A stretch of 64,000 nt of DNA, taken from contig JAWPGT010000007.1 of assembly GCA_034638255.1 (NCBI GenBank), positions 1 to 64,000 on the forward strand. Reading direction: 5' to 3'. The first letter of the stretch is position 1; each line of letters starts with the position of its first letter. This DNA comes from Coprinus comatus. Lineage: Eukaryota; Basidiomycota; Agaricomycetes; Agaricales; Agaricaceae. The notes beneath the pieces were generated by a model. The model was not told where the DNA came from, ran no database searches, and saw nothing but the letters and a program-made list of their open reading frames with translations. The position numbers and the translations under genes were made by a program. Below are positions 10,327-22,689 of the stretch, one piece after another.

Positions 10327-13300
10327 ATGGCCGTCCTCTCACTGCCCTTGTCCTTTACGAATTCCTTCTGGTCCCAAGACTACAGGACAGGCCTTCATGT
10401 TCTTTATCGCAAGCTCGAGCAGGTTTGTTAATGTACATCGCTATCTCTCCAGCCATTAACCCCTCTCTCAAGGGTGTCGCAGAGAATCAGGAAATCATAG
10501 ACTTCATTCGTGTAGGTATCAATCTACCAATCCACCAAACTCTCATTCAGACTCTCTATCCAGCTCCGCAGTATCACTGAAACACATCTGGCAAATTCTC
10601 TAATATCCACCTCGCATGGATCTAAGGGTACGCAACCAACTCAACCCATCCCACTATCCCATCTCATCTTTTTGCAGGAGCAGGTTTCAACGCAGATGAT
10701 GGTGCTTCCCTCCTACTGGCATTCAGGGGCCTCCAAGCAGAAACAGCAATCCAAGGCCAGGCCCATCGCACTGTAGCCAATGAGCTTGCTACTCTTGTTG
10801 CTGATCCTTTTGAACAATGGGCGGAGGGGTTTCAAGGTGGGTTTCCTAGCCATTCCTTCTGATATCCTACCCATCTGTATATACAGGAGCGCATTCGTCA
10901 AAACAAAACAACCATCCTTGACAACTGGTTGCGCACATACGAGCAATCTCAGGCTGATGTTGCCAAGCTGAAGAATCAATATCTCACCAAAACACGACGC
11001 GCCGATGAGGCCGAAGACGAGTACGCCCATTACCCACCTCTTTTCCTGATGCCACTCACCATCGGTGCCATTTTTTAGTGCCAAGTTTGCTCCATCTAAC
11101 ACAGTGTCCGATAAATACACTGGCTCTCCTCGTCTCAGGCCTGTCGATGGCCGCGCCGTCCCCCAGCGCAGTGCCACAGTTTCCGAACGACTCGCAGCTC
11201 GTTTTAAAGAATTGCAAAAGAAGAGCGCTGACGCTCTTGCTGCCGCTTCCACAACCGAAGACTCTAATATTTCCCCTGTTGAAACCGATAGACCATCAAC
11301 GCCCAAGCTTGACAAGGGCAAGGGCAAGGAACGTGAAGAACCCAATGTATTGGTAGCTTCGCCTACTTCATTGTCCCCTCATGAACCTTCTACTCAAGAT
11401 GTTGAGCCATCGTCACCTTTACCACCCCAACCCATCCTTGTGGCAGGATTATCTCTTACTCCAACCGCAATCTCTCATTTCTTAACTCGAGCTGCTGCCG
11501 AACTGCCTCTAAGACCGGTTAGGTTCCCGCTTCTTGGTGAATATCAGGATGCTTTTACTGGAGAGGAGTTTGTTACATGGCTTAAGGATAATGTTGATGG
11601 TTTTGGTGGAAGCTTGGATCGTGCCGAAGAAGCTGCCAAGGACCTGACGGAACGGGAAAACCTACTCCGTCGCCTCGGTGAAATCGGCAATCAATTCGAA
11701 TTGTCTGATGATGCATTTTATCAATTTAGACCCCGTGTAAGCTAACATTCTTGGACAATTATCTGTAGTTAACATTACTTACTGTCTTCCAGGCTTTCAA
11801 TTTCGACAACAAGGTCGAGGCTGCTGCTCCAAAACCAGACATTGTCAAACGCACTGGTGCATTTGTGAATCTTGTTAGCAAGGCTCTGCATGCGAACGGA
11901 AGCGGGGAACCCGCCTATGTTCGCGCTCGTCATGAAGCTGAAGAGGCTGATGGAACATATCGTCTTGCTGTTCGTAAACTTGACAGACATCGGCTAGGTC
12001 TGGAAGAAAGAATTGAAGAGACTTTGAAACTGCTTCAACGATGGGAGTCCGAAAGGTTGAGGGCTGTGAAAACAGGTTGGTGAAATTATATTTCCACGAG
12101 TATTTCATTGCCAATACACTTTCTCTAGTACTGCTGCAATATCAAGGCACACTGGCCAATCTCCCCAAAGCCGTGGATCCATCTATTGAACGACAAGCGA
12201 CTTTGATCGCTGCCTACCAACCCGAATCCGATCTCAACGCTTTGATCGAGCGTTATCGCACGGGGACATTCCGTCCTAGTCCGCAAATTTATGAGTCGGT
12301 TTCTCATTATGAATCCGATGTTGTCTTTGGCATAGATCTTAGGAAATGGGCAGAAGGTGGATGGTTTTCCTTGACCTCGGGTGAGGAGAAGCAGACTGTA
12401 CCTCCAGTTGTCTCTGCCTTGCTTGACGGTTTAAATGTCGCTTATACAAAATTAACTAATGATGGCGGTAAGCAGTGACGATAGCGCCGATGACACCTTC
12501 TGATTTATTATATATGTAGAGAAACGCAGGGCGTGGATTTACGAAGTTCCCCTTCCCGCGGTACATTATCTTCGCGAAGCTCTCAACTCTGTCGCTCCCG
12601 ATCAACCCATACCTTCAGAGTTATTGGAAAAATATGACGCTCCTGTCCTAGCAAGTACGGCCAAGCTCTGGGCTTTAGAACTGGACCCTCCTTTGGCACT
12701 GTACGAAGGTTGGGACGATTTCAGAAGACTGTATCCTACTGTTGGAACTTCTGCAAACGCAGAATCTACCCTGACAGAAGATCAGAGACTGCAGAATGTT
12801 GCTACAGCACTACAAAAACTTCCAAGGGTACACCTTTATGTTTTGGATGCCATCGTTAAGCATCTGAGAACGTGAGCTATCCCTGTCTATTTGCGTCACA
12901 AGTTTTGTTTCCTGACACCAATTGTCAGATTGATTGACAATACAGAGGATGAAGAATCTGATGAAATCTATGTTACCAAGCTTGCTCTTTCATTCGGTCG
13001 AGGTGAGTGCTTCTCTTTGCTGAAAAGATGAACGTAGAAGAATCTTATGATCCGCTAGCAATTATGAGACCCAAGAGCGAAAATGCATTATCAATACATG
13101 ACAGACACCCAACCCGTGAGTATCTGATCTGATTTATGGCCTTCTTCACTTGACACCTCCTATGTATCCATTCTAATATTTTGTATAGTATTCTTGATTG
13201 ATTTGCTCAAGAACTATGAGACATTATTGCCACCAACAATCGCTAAGAAGAAGCGGGAATCAGAACGTAAGGTTCCCGTTCGTAAGCGCACAGCGCCAAT

Positions 13301-14258
13301 CGACATGCGTCTTAGTCGAAGCCGTATTTCCATCGGGGCTGATACTAACCAACTGCTCGCTGCCCAGCAAGTTGCACAGAATCCTTCTCTGGTCAGGGGT
13401 ATCAAATCACCTCCACTCTCGAACCTTTCATTGTCAACTAGTTCCCCACTTGCCACCGCACCTCAAGTTACCTCACCACCGCCACCGAAGATTAAGACTC
13501 CGCCCCCACCTCCCTCTCTCGAAAGAACCATCCTTCCACCTCCGCCTCCACCTCCGATACTGAGCCAAAGCCCTGCCTCCGACTTACCTCCAAGACCTCA
13601 ATTCAAAGAACCTGCGCCAGAAGCGCAGGACTTTCCACCCCGTCCCACTTTCCGGGAACCACCACCTGAATCCCATGATTTGCCTTCTAGACCTCAATTT
13701 GTTGATCCAACGTCGGAATCGGAGAGCGAATCTGAATCTGAGAGTGAAAGTGAGACTTCATCTGGCGAATCGTCTACGGCATCACCTACAATTCCACCTA
13801 CAATTCCACCTACAATTCCACCTCCTCCGCCTGTTGTTGCTGCGGTTGTCCAGCCCGTTCCACAACAGCGCCCAAGTGAAAATTCGAGTGACCATGGGAG
13901 TCCAGTTCCAAACAATAGCCCACCACCTCCCAATGACGATATTGTGTTGGGAACTGGGAAATCCACCATTGCCAGGAAGGGGTCTGGACAAAATGCAGCT
14001 GTTCGAGGTCCTAGATTAGCCCGTGGTCCTAGGGGACCATCAGGTAATGTGCAGAGTTTGGTATCTTCGATCAACAGGAACAGTATCTCTGGCGGTCGTT
14101 CATCTCCCCAGCCACCTGGTTCTCCAAATGTTAATGTTAATAGGCTTTCAGGCAGTCCTGTTAAAAGGCCTACAAGTATTGTAGGACGTAGCTCAGCTGC
14201 ATTCTCTCGCCGAACAATGGCAAGTGATGCTGAAGATGATGTAGTGGATAGGAAATAG
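10327..14258 (+). CDS. F-BAR/DEP/RhoGAP protein (Rgd2/Rga8-like Rho GTPase-activating protein)
   Basis: This is a predicted membrane-binding GTPase-activating protein for Rho/Cdc42-type GTPases, acting at the cortex in polarity and cytokinesis. The start at 10327 gives MAVLSLPLSFTNSFWS, the FCH/F-BAR start. Short exons then give DYRTGLHVLYRKLEQ | GVAENQEIIDFIR | LRSITETHLANSLIS | GAGFNADDGASLLLAFRGL | ERIRQNKTTILDNWLRTYEQ. The F-BAR is interrupted by a DEP domain (LTRAAAELPLRPVRFPLLGE, FTGEEFVTWLKDN, RLGEIGNQFELSDDAFYQF), the Rgd2/Rga8 order. The second F-BAR half (RKLDRHRLGLEERIEETL) is followed by the RhoGAP domain (KRRAWIYEVPLPAVHYLREA, VLASTAKLWALELDPPLALY, LPRVHLYVLDAIVKHLRT). The usual arginine-finger loop G-x-x-R-x-S-G is replaced by IYEVPLP, as I recall for this subfamily. 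The C-terminus (13260-14258) is a disordered, proline-rich tail with a Ser-Glu run (about 13715-13760) and three IPPT repeats (13790-13820). The stop is at 14258. Confidence 0.9.
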
Positions 14259-15500
14259 GGAATATGATTTACTTGCCGATGTATTGACTGATATCTTTTT
14301 CCATTGTCTAATGTACTGTATAAACCATTGTTGCAATATTTGGTGTGGGATTTAGAGCAATGTTCCAACTTTCAAGTACATTTAAAAAACATAAAAATGG
14401 AAAAACTAAATAATGAAAGAGAAAAAGTGAGACTAAGAATACATGTTAGATAAAATTTTCGTGTTGATGATCATGCCCAGTAAGAAAACCATTTGGGTAT
14501 ATCTGGGATTACCAGATTGGTCTGATGTTCAGGTGAACCCTGATGAGATCAGCATACCCTTAGATTTAGAGAATATTTTGTGGCATATCTAGGTGACCTA
14601 GAATCTCCTATACAGAATATATTGGTATTTCTGGTTTCATTCAAGTATAGTATTTCAATTTATCTGGGTTCATCTGTTACAGTTTCATATTTATCACACT
14701 TAATCATTAGAACTAATGATGGATGATAGTATACTTTCTCTTACTCATTTTGTATAGCCTCAGACTACCATTTCACATAGCCTTGGACTAGTAGTTTCTA
14801 CCTGCTTCCACTTGTTGTTTCACTTATCATTTCAGCAGTAGATAGTTTCACCTTCCTGTCTCACATGTATCATGCACAGCCTACAACCTGTACTTGTAGT
14901 TGCATAAATACATGGACAGTGACAGAGGTTAAGCTTCAGCTTAACACTCTTGTTTGTTCTCTGCTTCTTATTCTTCCTCCCTTGTCTGTCTGCCTTGATA
15001 AGCCTAGAACTTGGAGTCAGCTCTAACTCTTATACAAATGACTTACTAGTAAGGAACACCTGTGATCTACAGTCTGAGTACTGTGGAGGTCATCCCCCAA
15101 AAGTAGTCTCAGCAAGAGTAGACATTTTCTTCCTATGAGCACCTTGAAGAGGTCTATTGTAGTATTGTCTATACCAAAATGGAGGTATAGGCAAGATTAT
15201 AACATTGTGTTAAGCTACAACTCAACAAATCCCTAACCAGGATCTCTGTCATTGTCTTCCTCCATGAACCTCTAACCCAGGTCTCTGCACTTGTCACCCT
15301 CCCCAAACCAACTCTGTGCAAACTCCTAACCAGAGTCTCTGCAATCATCCACTTTTATTTCCTTTGACAACTGCCTAACCTGCAACCATCATTATCAGAA
15401 AACTAGCACCCAACCCTCATGTATAGGATCAAGATCCAGGCTAATAACATACTGTACCTTGCTGTTGAGCAGGTCTACCTTAAGCAAGTAGTAGCTGATA
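14259..15500. other. Boundary between gene space and transposon nest; possibly leader/LTR of element F
   Basis: This AT-rich stretch has no supportable gene. From about 14700 it has a pyrimidine-rich character and a TATA-like cataaata at about 14905, followed by mixed promoter-like sequence. It could be the decayed 5' LTR and leader of gypsy element F downstream. I could not find a second LTR copy or clear termini, so no boundary is called. Confidence 0.3.
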
Positions 15501-16224
15501 ATATACCATCTTGAGAGACAGGCTGCCTTTAGCAAGCAGCATTCCCATTTTCCACAATTGCCTCCCACCAAATTTCCTCCTCCACCCCCTCATCTTCCAG
15601 ACAACCACCTGCTCCTCCTCCTACCTCCAGAGATGCAAATGAAACAGAGCTAGTCAATCTCTTTGACTCCACTGTACAAATCCCAGAGGTCAGCACAACC
15701 TTTGGAACTCTATCAATACAGAGATATCTTCCACCAGGAGTCAAACTCTCAATCACTCAACAAACTTGCCTCTCTGAAACCTGGAGAGGATTTCAAGAAC
15801 TCAATAAACAAGGAAGTTCTCAAATTGCTGCCAACATCCATTACATCTTCTGTTTTCTTCTACCTTGGAAATCCACCTCTCTCCTCATCCAAGTCAACAC
15901 CTATGACTTATACCTAGTAGTCAACAACCTCTACCAACCAACAGTCAAAAACCCCAGTCTCACCACTACTATCAAAGTCAACCAAGTACAAACCCTATTC
16001 AATAGCCACAAGCTTGGAAACCTTAGGAATGCAATCCATGATAAAGTCATTGCCCTAGACTTATTCCCTACACCATCACCTATCTGAACTCACCCCCCTG
16101 CCAATCCATTCAGAACCAATCCTAATCCTCATTCACCAAACAACACTTCCATTCACTCAGACTCACAAACCCACCCCCATGCTCAATCACCTACTCCCAA
16201 AAACCCAGCTCATCCCCCTTCCAG

Positions 16225-17227
16225 AATGACTGACCAACATGAAGAAAACTACAATGGAAAATTTGACATCCCTATCAAAAATTTTGATGGAAAACCCATT
16301 CATTATGAGAATTGGAAAGAAAGCATCATCCTTGCACTATAATCAAAGCCCAAATACTTTTGCAATGGTGCTATACAAGTGGAACAAGCCATACCACTTG
16401 TACTCCAATTATTGACTCATGGAAGCTGTGGTCATTTCCAAAAGCAGTACTTGAACTCTCATAGAGGAGCAGATGCTGGAACATACAGATATGGAACATG
16501 GAATGATTTCATCATGAGTCTTGATTGAGCCTTTCAACCCCATGCAGAAGCTGCTGATGCTTGTCACAAGCTCAAGACTTATTGCATGCTTCCTTGGCAA
16601 AATATGGAAGATCATGTTAATAATGTCAAGCAACTCCTTGATTTGGCTAGAATTGACAATGATGCCTACAAAATCAACTCATTCTGTTCTACTCTCCCTC
16701 CTAAAATCTGGGAAGCAATCACTCTATGCTATCCCCAACCTACTACCTTTGATGAATGGACTACCATTGCCACTCAACTTGATCAAGCTATTTGTCAGAT
16801 CAATCATAAACCCTGTCCTCCAAAAAGCTATCAAAAACATAACTTCAACATCTCCAAGTTACCCCAAGGAGAACCAATGGAAATTGATGCTGCCAGACAA
16901 TATGATGATGAATATGAAGAAGTCAGGATCCCTGATTTTGACTCTTCTGATGAAGAAAATGAAGCTGAAGTAATTCTTGGAATGGTCCTTATGGAATGAC
17001 AAAAGGAACATTGTGGCCAAGGTATCTGCTTCTCTTGTGGAAATGCTGGACATTTCTTCTAAGAATGCCCCAAATGTCAAACCTTCTCCTCCAAACCTTG
17101 CAACAAGAAACCATCCTTATCCAATAAACCTTTCAAAAAGAAGAAGAAGAATGGAATCAGCAAATTCTATAGCTTCATGAAAGTGGCATCAACACTGATT
17201 GAAGATGAAGATGATTTGAATTTTTAG
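16225..17227 (+). pseudogene. gag of gypsy element F (broken)
   Basis: Nearly continuous gag-like translation runs from RMTDQHEENYNGKFDIPIK through NFDGKPIHYENWKES, YCMLPWQNMEDHVNN, ALPPKIWEAI-like text and a CCHC zinc knuckle (CFSCGNAGHFF*ECPKC) near 17030-17070. In-frame stops interrupt it at about 16340, 16525, 16999 and 17060. Several replace expected Gln or Arg codons by a single C-to-T change. The tail is basic (FKKKKKNG). Confidence 0.7.
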
Positions 17228-17229
17228 GC

Positions 17230-18983
17230 TGGGTTTTGCTTAAGGTGACAAGTCAAACCCATCCTGCCTCCACTATCCTCTCAATGATTTATGAAGACTC
17301 TCTCAACTCAGACAATCTTTCTTTTATAAACAACAAATCAGATACTAGTACTACTCACTCCTCTACCTCAAAGACAATGGATATACCAGACCCTATTTAT
17401 TCTCCAGAACCAGACAATTTGCCTCCAGTGAACATTTCCCTTATTCCCCTCACCCTGTCCTGCAATGAGAAATCTATTTATTTACCTATTTATCTTCAAA
17501 ATCATTGCTCCCACCAGATTCCCACCCTCAATGCCCTGATTGATTCAGGAGCCCAAGGAAACTTTGTTTCCAAGAAAACCACACACTCTCTTAAACTCCA
17601 ATGTACCCCTGTGGAACCTCCTATCACTGTCACCAATGTGGATAGAACAGAAAATATTAGTAGAACAATCACTGAAACAGTAGTTGTGGAATGTATCATT
17701 GATGGATGAAGCATCAAGACAGATGCCTATGTTATTAGAATTAGAAAACACCCCACCATTCTAGGGTTTTCCTTCCTTGAACAGTACAATCCTGACATTG
17801 ATTGGACTGCCAAAACATTCCGATGGCATTCACCATCTTCCTGAACCATCTCCTGCTCCCAACTTGAAAATTCTATCACAATCAATGAAGTCTCCTATTA
17901 CAGTGAAGATCCAATTGATATTCCCAAAAACCTTTGTATCACTGTGCAATCACTTCCCAATACCTTTGACACTGAACTGACCAAACAACAAATACAAATC
18001 AATGCTAAAACTTCTGCATCTCAACTTATATCTCAAAAGCATGCAAAAGTCACATCATCTGATCCCAAGGAGATAGTTCCCAAAACACTATGGAAATATC
18101 TTCCTGCCTTTGACAAAAAGGCATCAGAATGATTTCTTCCATCATGACCTTGTGATCATTGCATTGATCTAAAAGAGACATTCACTCCAAAGTCTTACAA
18201 ACCATATTACCTTGCACTGGCTGAAATGGATGAACTAAAGACCTTTCTGGATGAAAACCTAGCCAAAGGATATACTGTATCCAACCATCTAAATTGCCTA
18301 TGGCATCACCATTCTTTTTCATCAACAAGAAAGATGGAAAGTCTCTTAGACCCTATCAAGATTATTGCTACCTCAATTCCCACATGGTCAAAAATGCCTA
18401 CCCCATTCCCAATGTCAGCTTAATCATGGACTGTCTTAGAGGAGCTAAATACTTCACCAAAATGGATGTTTGTCTTGGATATAACAATGTTCACATCTTT
18501 GATGGAGACCAATAGAAAGGAGCATTTAAAACTCCATTCAGTCTTTTCAAACCCACTGTTATGTTCTTTGGAATGACAAACTCTCCAGCAACATTCCAGG
18601 CAATGATGGATCATATCTTCCAAGATCTCATTAACAAACCTGGTTGTACCACAGTTATTGTCTACATGGATGACATTCTCATTTTCTCTAATAACAAGCA
18701 AGATCTTAACAAGATGACTCTAGAAGTTCTAAAAAGAGTCTAAGAAAACAATCTTTATCTCAAGACTGAGAGATGCAAATTTGAGAAAACTTCCATTGAA
18801 TTCCTAGGAATGACAATAAGCCAGAACAGTATCACCATGTCTGAAGACAAACTTACTGGAATTGCAGAATGGCCCACACCAACATCACAGCACAACACTA
18901 GAAAGTTCTTAGGATTTACAAACTTCTACTGAAAATTCATCAGAAACTATGATAATATCATCCATCTTCTAAATGACCTTCTA
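17230..18983 (+). pseudogene. pol of gypsy element F (protease and reverse transcriptase, broken)
   Basis: The aspartic protease motif ALIDSGAQGNFV is at about 17535-17570. The reverse transcriptase follows with [53 protein letters not shown] and the active site YMDDILIFSNN (about 18663-18695). The last readable block is FLGFTNFY*KFIRNYDNIIH. There is a frameshift near 18285 and stops at 17707, 17843, 18130, 18513, 18740 and about 18931, most explained by single transitions. The RNase H and integrase domains are missing beyond E. Confidence 0.75.
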
Positions 18984-19348
18984 TGTAAGGGCAACTCATG
19001 TCAGTAACAGGCAGCCCAACAACTAGCAAGGAATCCAAAGTTATATTCAATTGGAAATGTATTACAGAACAAATATAACATACCTAGCGAGGAATCCAAA
19101 GAGAAAGAGTTGGGAGTTCACTTGCGCAGGCTACACACAATATATACTACTTTACAAACAGAGACACCAGCTATTGTCCAGAGAGATGTTGTAACATGGA
19201 TAATGGGAACAATGGAGGACAAGTCACATGAGGGAGCAAGTCATGAAAGTATGAAGTCAGGAGGTGTTCTGATGGAAGTCGGAACATCAGAGGATCGGTT
19301 GGTAGTCAGTGTGTTGGTGTAAGGGTTGGTGAGGAAGGTCCCCTTACA
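18984..19348 (-). repeat. 3' LTR of element E, long form (365 bp)
   Basis: In sense orientation the LTR begins TGTAAGGGGACC after a polypurine tract (about 19349-19365, read on minus) and ends GCCCTTACA. The 8 bp ends TGTAAGGG/CCCTTACA are inverted repeats, allowing for decay. It is 61 bp longer than the LTRs of G because it carries the cassette at 19023-19083. Confidence 0.88.
19023..19083 (-). other. 61 bp intron-like cassette within the E LTR
   Basis: In sense orientation the unit starts GTATGT and ends TTGCTAG, and contains TATAAC 18 nt before its end (branch-site-like). It is preceded by CTTTGGATTCCTCGCTAG and ends with a nearly identical copy of that 18-mer. The G LTRs lack exactly these 61 bp. 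Splicing or repeat-mediated deletion would give the same product. Confidence 0.6.
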
Positions 19349-19439
19349 TCTACCCCCCCTTCTAGGGTGCAGTGTCCTGATGTACCCATGAACTGAGTGT
19401 GAGGTCAGAAAGGAATGGAGTCAAAAATTGCAGAACGAA

Positions 19440-22288
19440 TAAGTCACGGGGAGGTGGGGTTCTTGTGGTAGAACTTGGTGATCTTTTTGGGGGCATGGAC
19501 ATTGGATGCGAGTTCCCAAGAGTTCTCTTCCATGCTGAAATCTTGCCACTTGATCAGAAATCTGAGTTTACCTTGTTGCACCTTGCTGTCCAATATCTCT
19601 TCAACTTCCCATTCCTCCTTGTTGTCCACCAGTATGGGCACCAGTACTTTCATCAGCTTCCAACCAGGGATTGGGTCTTTGGGGGCTGGAGTGAGTTTAA
19701 CCACATTGAACACCGGGTGTAAGTGAGACAACCTTCAGGGAAGTTTGAGCCAATATGCCCCAGGCCCGACCTTGTGGTTGATGGCCAAAGGACCTAACCA
19801 TGTGTGCTTGAACTTCTTTGAGGGCCGACTTGTTGCAATGTCCGATGCATCAAGGTAAACTATATCACCTGTCTTGAGCTCAGGAGCAGGGGTCCAATGT
19901 TGATCATAGTACTTGGCCATGTCATCCTTTGCCTTCACCAATGCTGACTTTACTTCTTCTAGTGCTGACTCCATCCGGGTTTTGAACTCATTGACCATTT
20001 CAAGTTGGGAGGGGTGTTGTCAGGGTTCAAAGCCCATGCGAGGGTTGCAGCCAGTGTCTAACATGAAGGGTGATTGGTGAGTCACAGCATGAATGTGGTT
20101 GTTGTGTTGGAATTTGGTGAGCAGGAGAAGGTCATACCAATTGTTCTGTCACTGGTTAATGAAGACTTGGATGTACTGGTTGAGTTCTTGGTTAACTTGT
20201 TCAGTTTGACCATCAGCTTGCAGGTGCCAAGCCATAGTCACAGTGACCTTGATGCCTAAGAGTTGGTACAACTCGTGGGTGAATTCTGACATGAACTGTG
20301 GGCCTCGATTGGAGACAACATGTTGAGGTAGGCCATGGAGCTTCCAGATGTTATGGAGGAAGAGTCAGGCAACACCTTTGGCAGTGCAAGTCATGTGGGT
20401 CAGCAGGAAATGAACTTGTTTTGATACTGAATCAACAACTGTGAGTACTGTGTCATAACCGTTGGACTCTGGGAGTTCAATGACAAAGTCAATGCTAATA
20501 GTGTCCCAGTGAGCATCAGGGATGGGGAGTGGGTGGAGTTCGCTGATTGGTTGGTGTTGGTGGGGCTTTGTCCATAAGCACAAGTCACAAGTAGAGACGT
20601 ACTGACTGATGTAATGAGACATAGAAGGCCACCAGTAGTTCCGACCAATGAGTTCAAGGGTCTTCCAGTGTCCTGCATGTCTGCCAACTTTGGAATTGTG
20701 GTGTTGAGCCACAATGCGATGTCTAAGGTCAGGGATGTTAGGAACATAGATTTTACCTCTATGAAGTAGCAACCCATTATCCTCCGACCACTCAGAACTC
20801 TTAACTGATTTCAACTTTGACAACTTCAACTCCCATGCTGCCTTCACCACTGCCTCCTCTTGTTCGTCATCCCAATTACCATGTCTAATCTCTCACAACA
20901 CATCCTGTTCTTTTCTGACCAAAACAACACCTTCAAGAGCTCAAACAGTGAATAGTGACAGAGGGAGGAGGGAGGAGGGTGAGGTTGTCATTATCATCCT
21001 TGCCAGTTCCGTGGTTGGCCCGTCGGGAGAGTGCATCAGGTTTGCCCATGGATCGGCCTGGTCGGTGATGAAGTGAGAAGTTGAACTGGGAGAGGTAGAG
21101 GGACCAGCAGGCTTGTTGGCAGTTGAGTTTCTTTGCAGTCATGAAGTACTTGAGGTTCTTGTGGTCAGTCCAGATCTCCACCTTGTGCTCACTGCCCTCC
21201 AGGAAGTGCCTCCACTCTTCAAGTGATCAGATGATAGCCAACATCTCCTTGTCATGGATCTTGTAGTTGCATTTGACTGGTGACAGTGATTTCGAGTAGA
21301 AGGCAATGGGGTGCCACTTGTTGTCTTCTGACGAGAGCTGCAACAAGACAGCTCCAGTTACGAAGTTGGAGCTGTCAGCCTCCACTCTATAAGGTGCAGT
21401 GTTGTCAGGAGAAGACAAGATTGGTGCCAATGTAATGGCTATCTTCAGAGCATCAAAGGCTTCCTGTTGTTCAGTACCCCAGTTCCAAGGTGTGCTGGAC
21501 TTGGTCAAATTGAAGAGTGGCCAACCAATGTGTGAAAAATCCTGAATAAAACATTGGTAGAAATTGGCTGTTGAAAGCAATGCATATACACAAAGACATT
21601 ATAGTTTAAGTATATGCATGAAGTGGTAGATAGTAGTGTGTTGCGATTGGAGAGAACAGAGTATAAGAGAACTTGATAATTCAAGAACTGTAGAATACAG
21701 GAGCAAATGTAGACTACTTATACTAAATACTGCTAGTCTGTGCTATGACAATAAGGAGTCAGGTGTCAACTACATGTAACTAATTATACATGAAACAGGA
21801 GTCCAAACAGGAGTTGAAACACATAGGTGAAACACTAACTACAACCAATAGGAGCTTGCCATATAATGCAAAGTAAGTATGAAACAATGAAAGTGAAACA
21901 AAATGAAAAAGTCATGTGACTATCTAATAATAGTCTGTATTTTCCAACATTGGCAAACCCAAGGAAAGACTGAACTTCTGTCTTGTTTTTTGGAATCGGC
22001 CAGTCACCAACTCCTACAACCTTCACTGGATCCATCTCTACATAGTTCTCCAAAATGATCAACCCCAAGTATTCTATCTTCCGCTTCTCAAACTCGCATT
22101 TTTCGGGTTGAAGGTACAGCTTGTGTTCCTTGAGTACCTCCATCACATGTCAGATCGCCTTCCGATGTTCCTCCAGGATCTTCAAAAAGATCACAATGTC
22201 ATCAAGGTAGATGATGACAATTCCTTCCATGATAAGGTCATGGAAGATGTTGTTCATCACCATCTGGAAGGTCACTGGGCTATTAGTC
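19440..22288 (-). pseudogene. pol of element E, C-terminal half (RT end, RNase H, integrase, chromodomain)
   Basis: From 22288 downward the minus strand gives the middle of the reverse transcriptase (YLDDI-type active site near 22215, then KCEFEKRKIEYLGLI), RNase H (VEADSSNFVTGAVLLQ, HDKEMLAII), and the zinc-binding integrase (RNYWWPSMSHYISQY, CDLCLWTK). The integrase core (SIDFVIELPESNGYD) and the chromodomain-like WEVEEILDSKVQQGKLRF near 19570 follow. There are frameshifts and stops, including a TGA near 19735 shared with element G. Sequence between about 21580 and 21940 holds an unrelated AT-rich insertion that breaks the RT-RNase H link. Confidence 0.8.
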
Positions 22289-22583
22289 TGTCAGGATTGC
22301 TCCAGGCAGTCCCAATGTCAGGAGTTGATGGAGTTGTAGCTTGTGATTGCTTTTCTGATCATGTGGTGTTACTGTGTGATGTCACAGCTTGTAGAAGCGT
22401 CCTGCAGACACTTGGTGACCTTCTAGTCTCATACCATTGTCTGCAGGTGAGTAGTTATAGTATAACATCATGTTCTAGTCTCATACCATTGTCTGCAGTG
22501 TAACTCATTCATTTCTTAATCAATCACCTTCGTTCCTTCATTAATCTACGCGTTCTGTCGTGCTCTACGTTCCTGCGCTAACA
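22289..22583 (+). repeat. 5' LTR of D1 (295 bp)
   Basis: It begins TGTCAGGATTG and ends GCGCTAACA. It contains a 52 bp unit (22447-22498) starting GTGAGT and ending CTGCAG, between two identical 24 bp repeats. It differs from the 3' LTR at about 11 sites, mostly in its right half; the end is CTAACA here and CTTACA in the 3' copy. Confidence 0.93.
22447..22498 (+). other. 52 bp intron-like cassette in the D1 5' LTR
   Basis: The unit is bounded by CTGCAG|GTGAGT and CTGCAG|TGTAAC, with TATAAC inside. Equivalent 52 bp units lie at 27349-27400, 29379-29430 (minus) and, diverged, 54082-54133. The D2 5' LTR lacks it exactly (junction 34285/34286). Confidence 0.55.
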
Positions 22584-22600
22584 GGTTATGGGCCCCGCGC
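22584..22600 (+). other. Primer binding site of D1, complementary to initiator tRNA-Met anticodon arm
   Basis: Directly after the LTR comes GGTTATGGGCCCC. Its complement GGGCCCATAACC has the form of the anticodon stem-loop of initiator tRNA-Met (CAT anticodon), the site used by Drosophila copia and yeast Ty5, which prime from a half-tRNA. Elements D2 and B have the same site. Confidence 0.7.
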
Positions 22601-22689
22601 TTTAAAGACTTACAGACGCGTTTTTATCTCACACACACTCAGTCCCTCACTTCACTCTCTGCACCATTTTCGCATTTTCTCTATCAAAT

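Larger units (their letters stand above)
15500..18983 (+). mobile_element. Gypsy element F, heavily decayed, truncated by insertion of element E
   Basis: This is a remnant Ty3/gypsy retrotransposon read on the plus strand: gag-like region, zinc knuckle, protease and reverse transcriptase up to the start of RNase H. At 18983 the reading stops exactly where the LTR of element E begins, so E inserted into F. No LTRs are recognised. Stop codons occur about every 100-200 codons, mostly at positions where Arg, Gln or Trp is expected. It is the most degraded element in the nest and probably the oldest. Confidence 0.75.
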
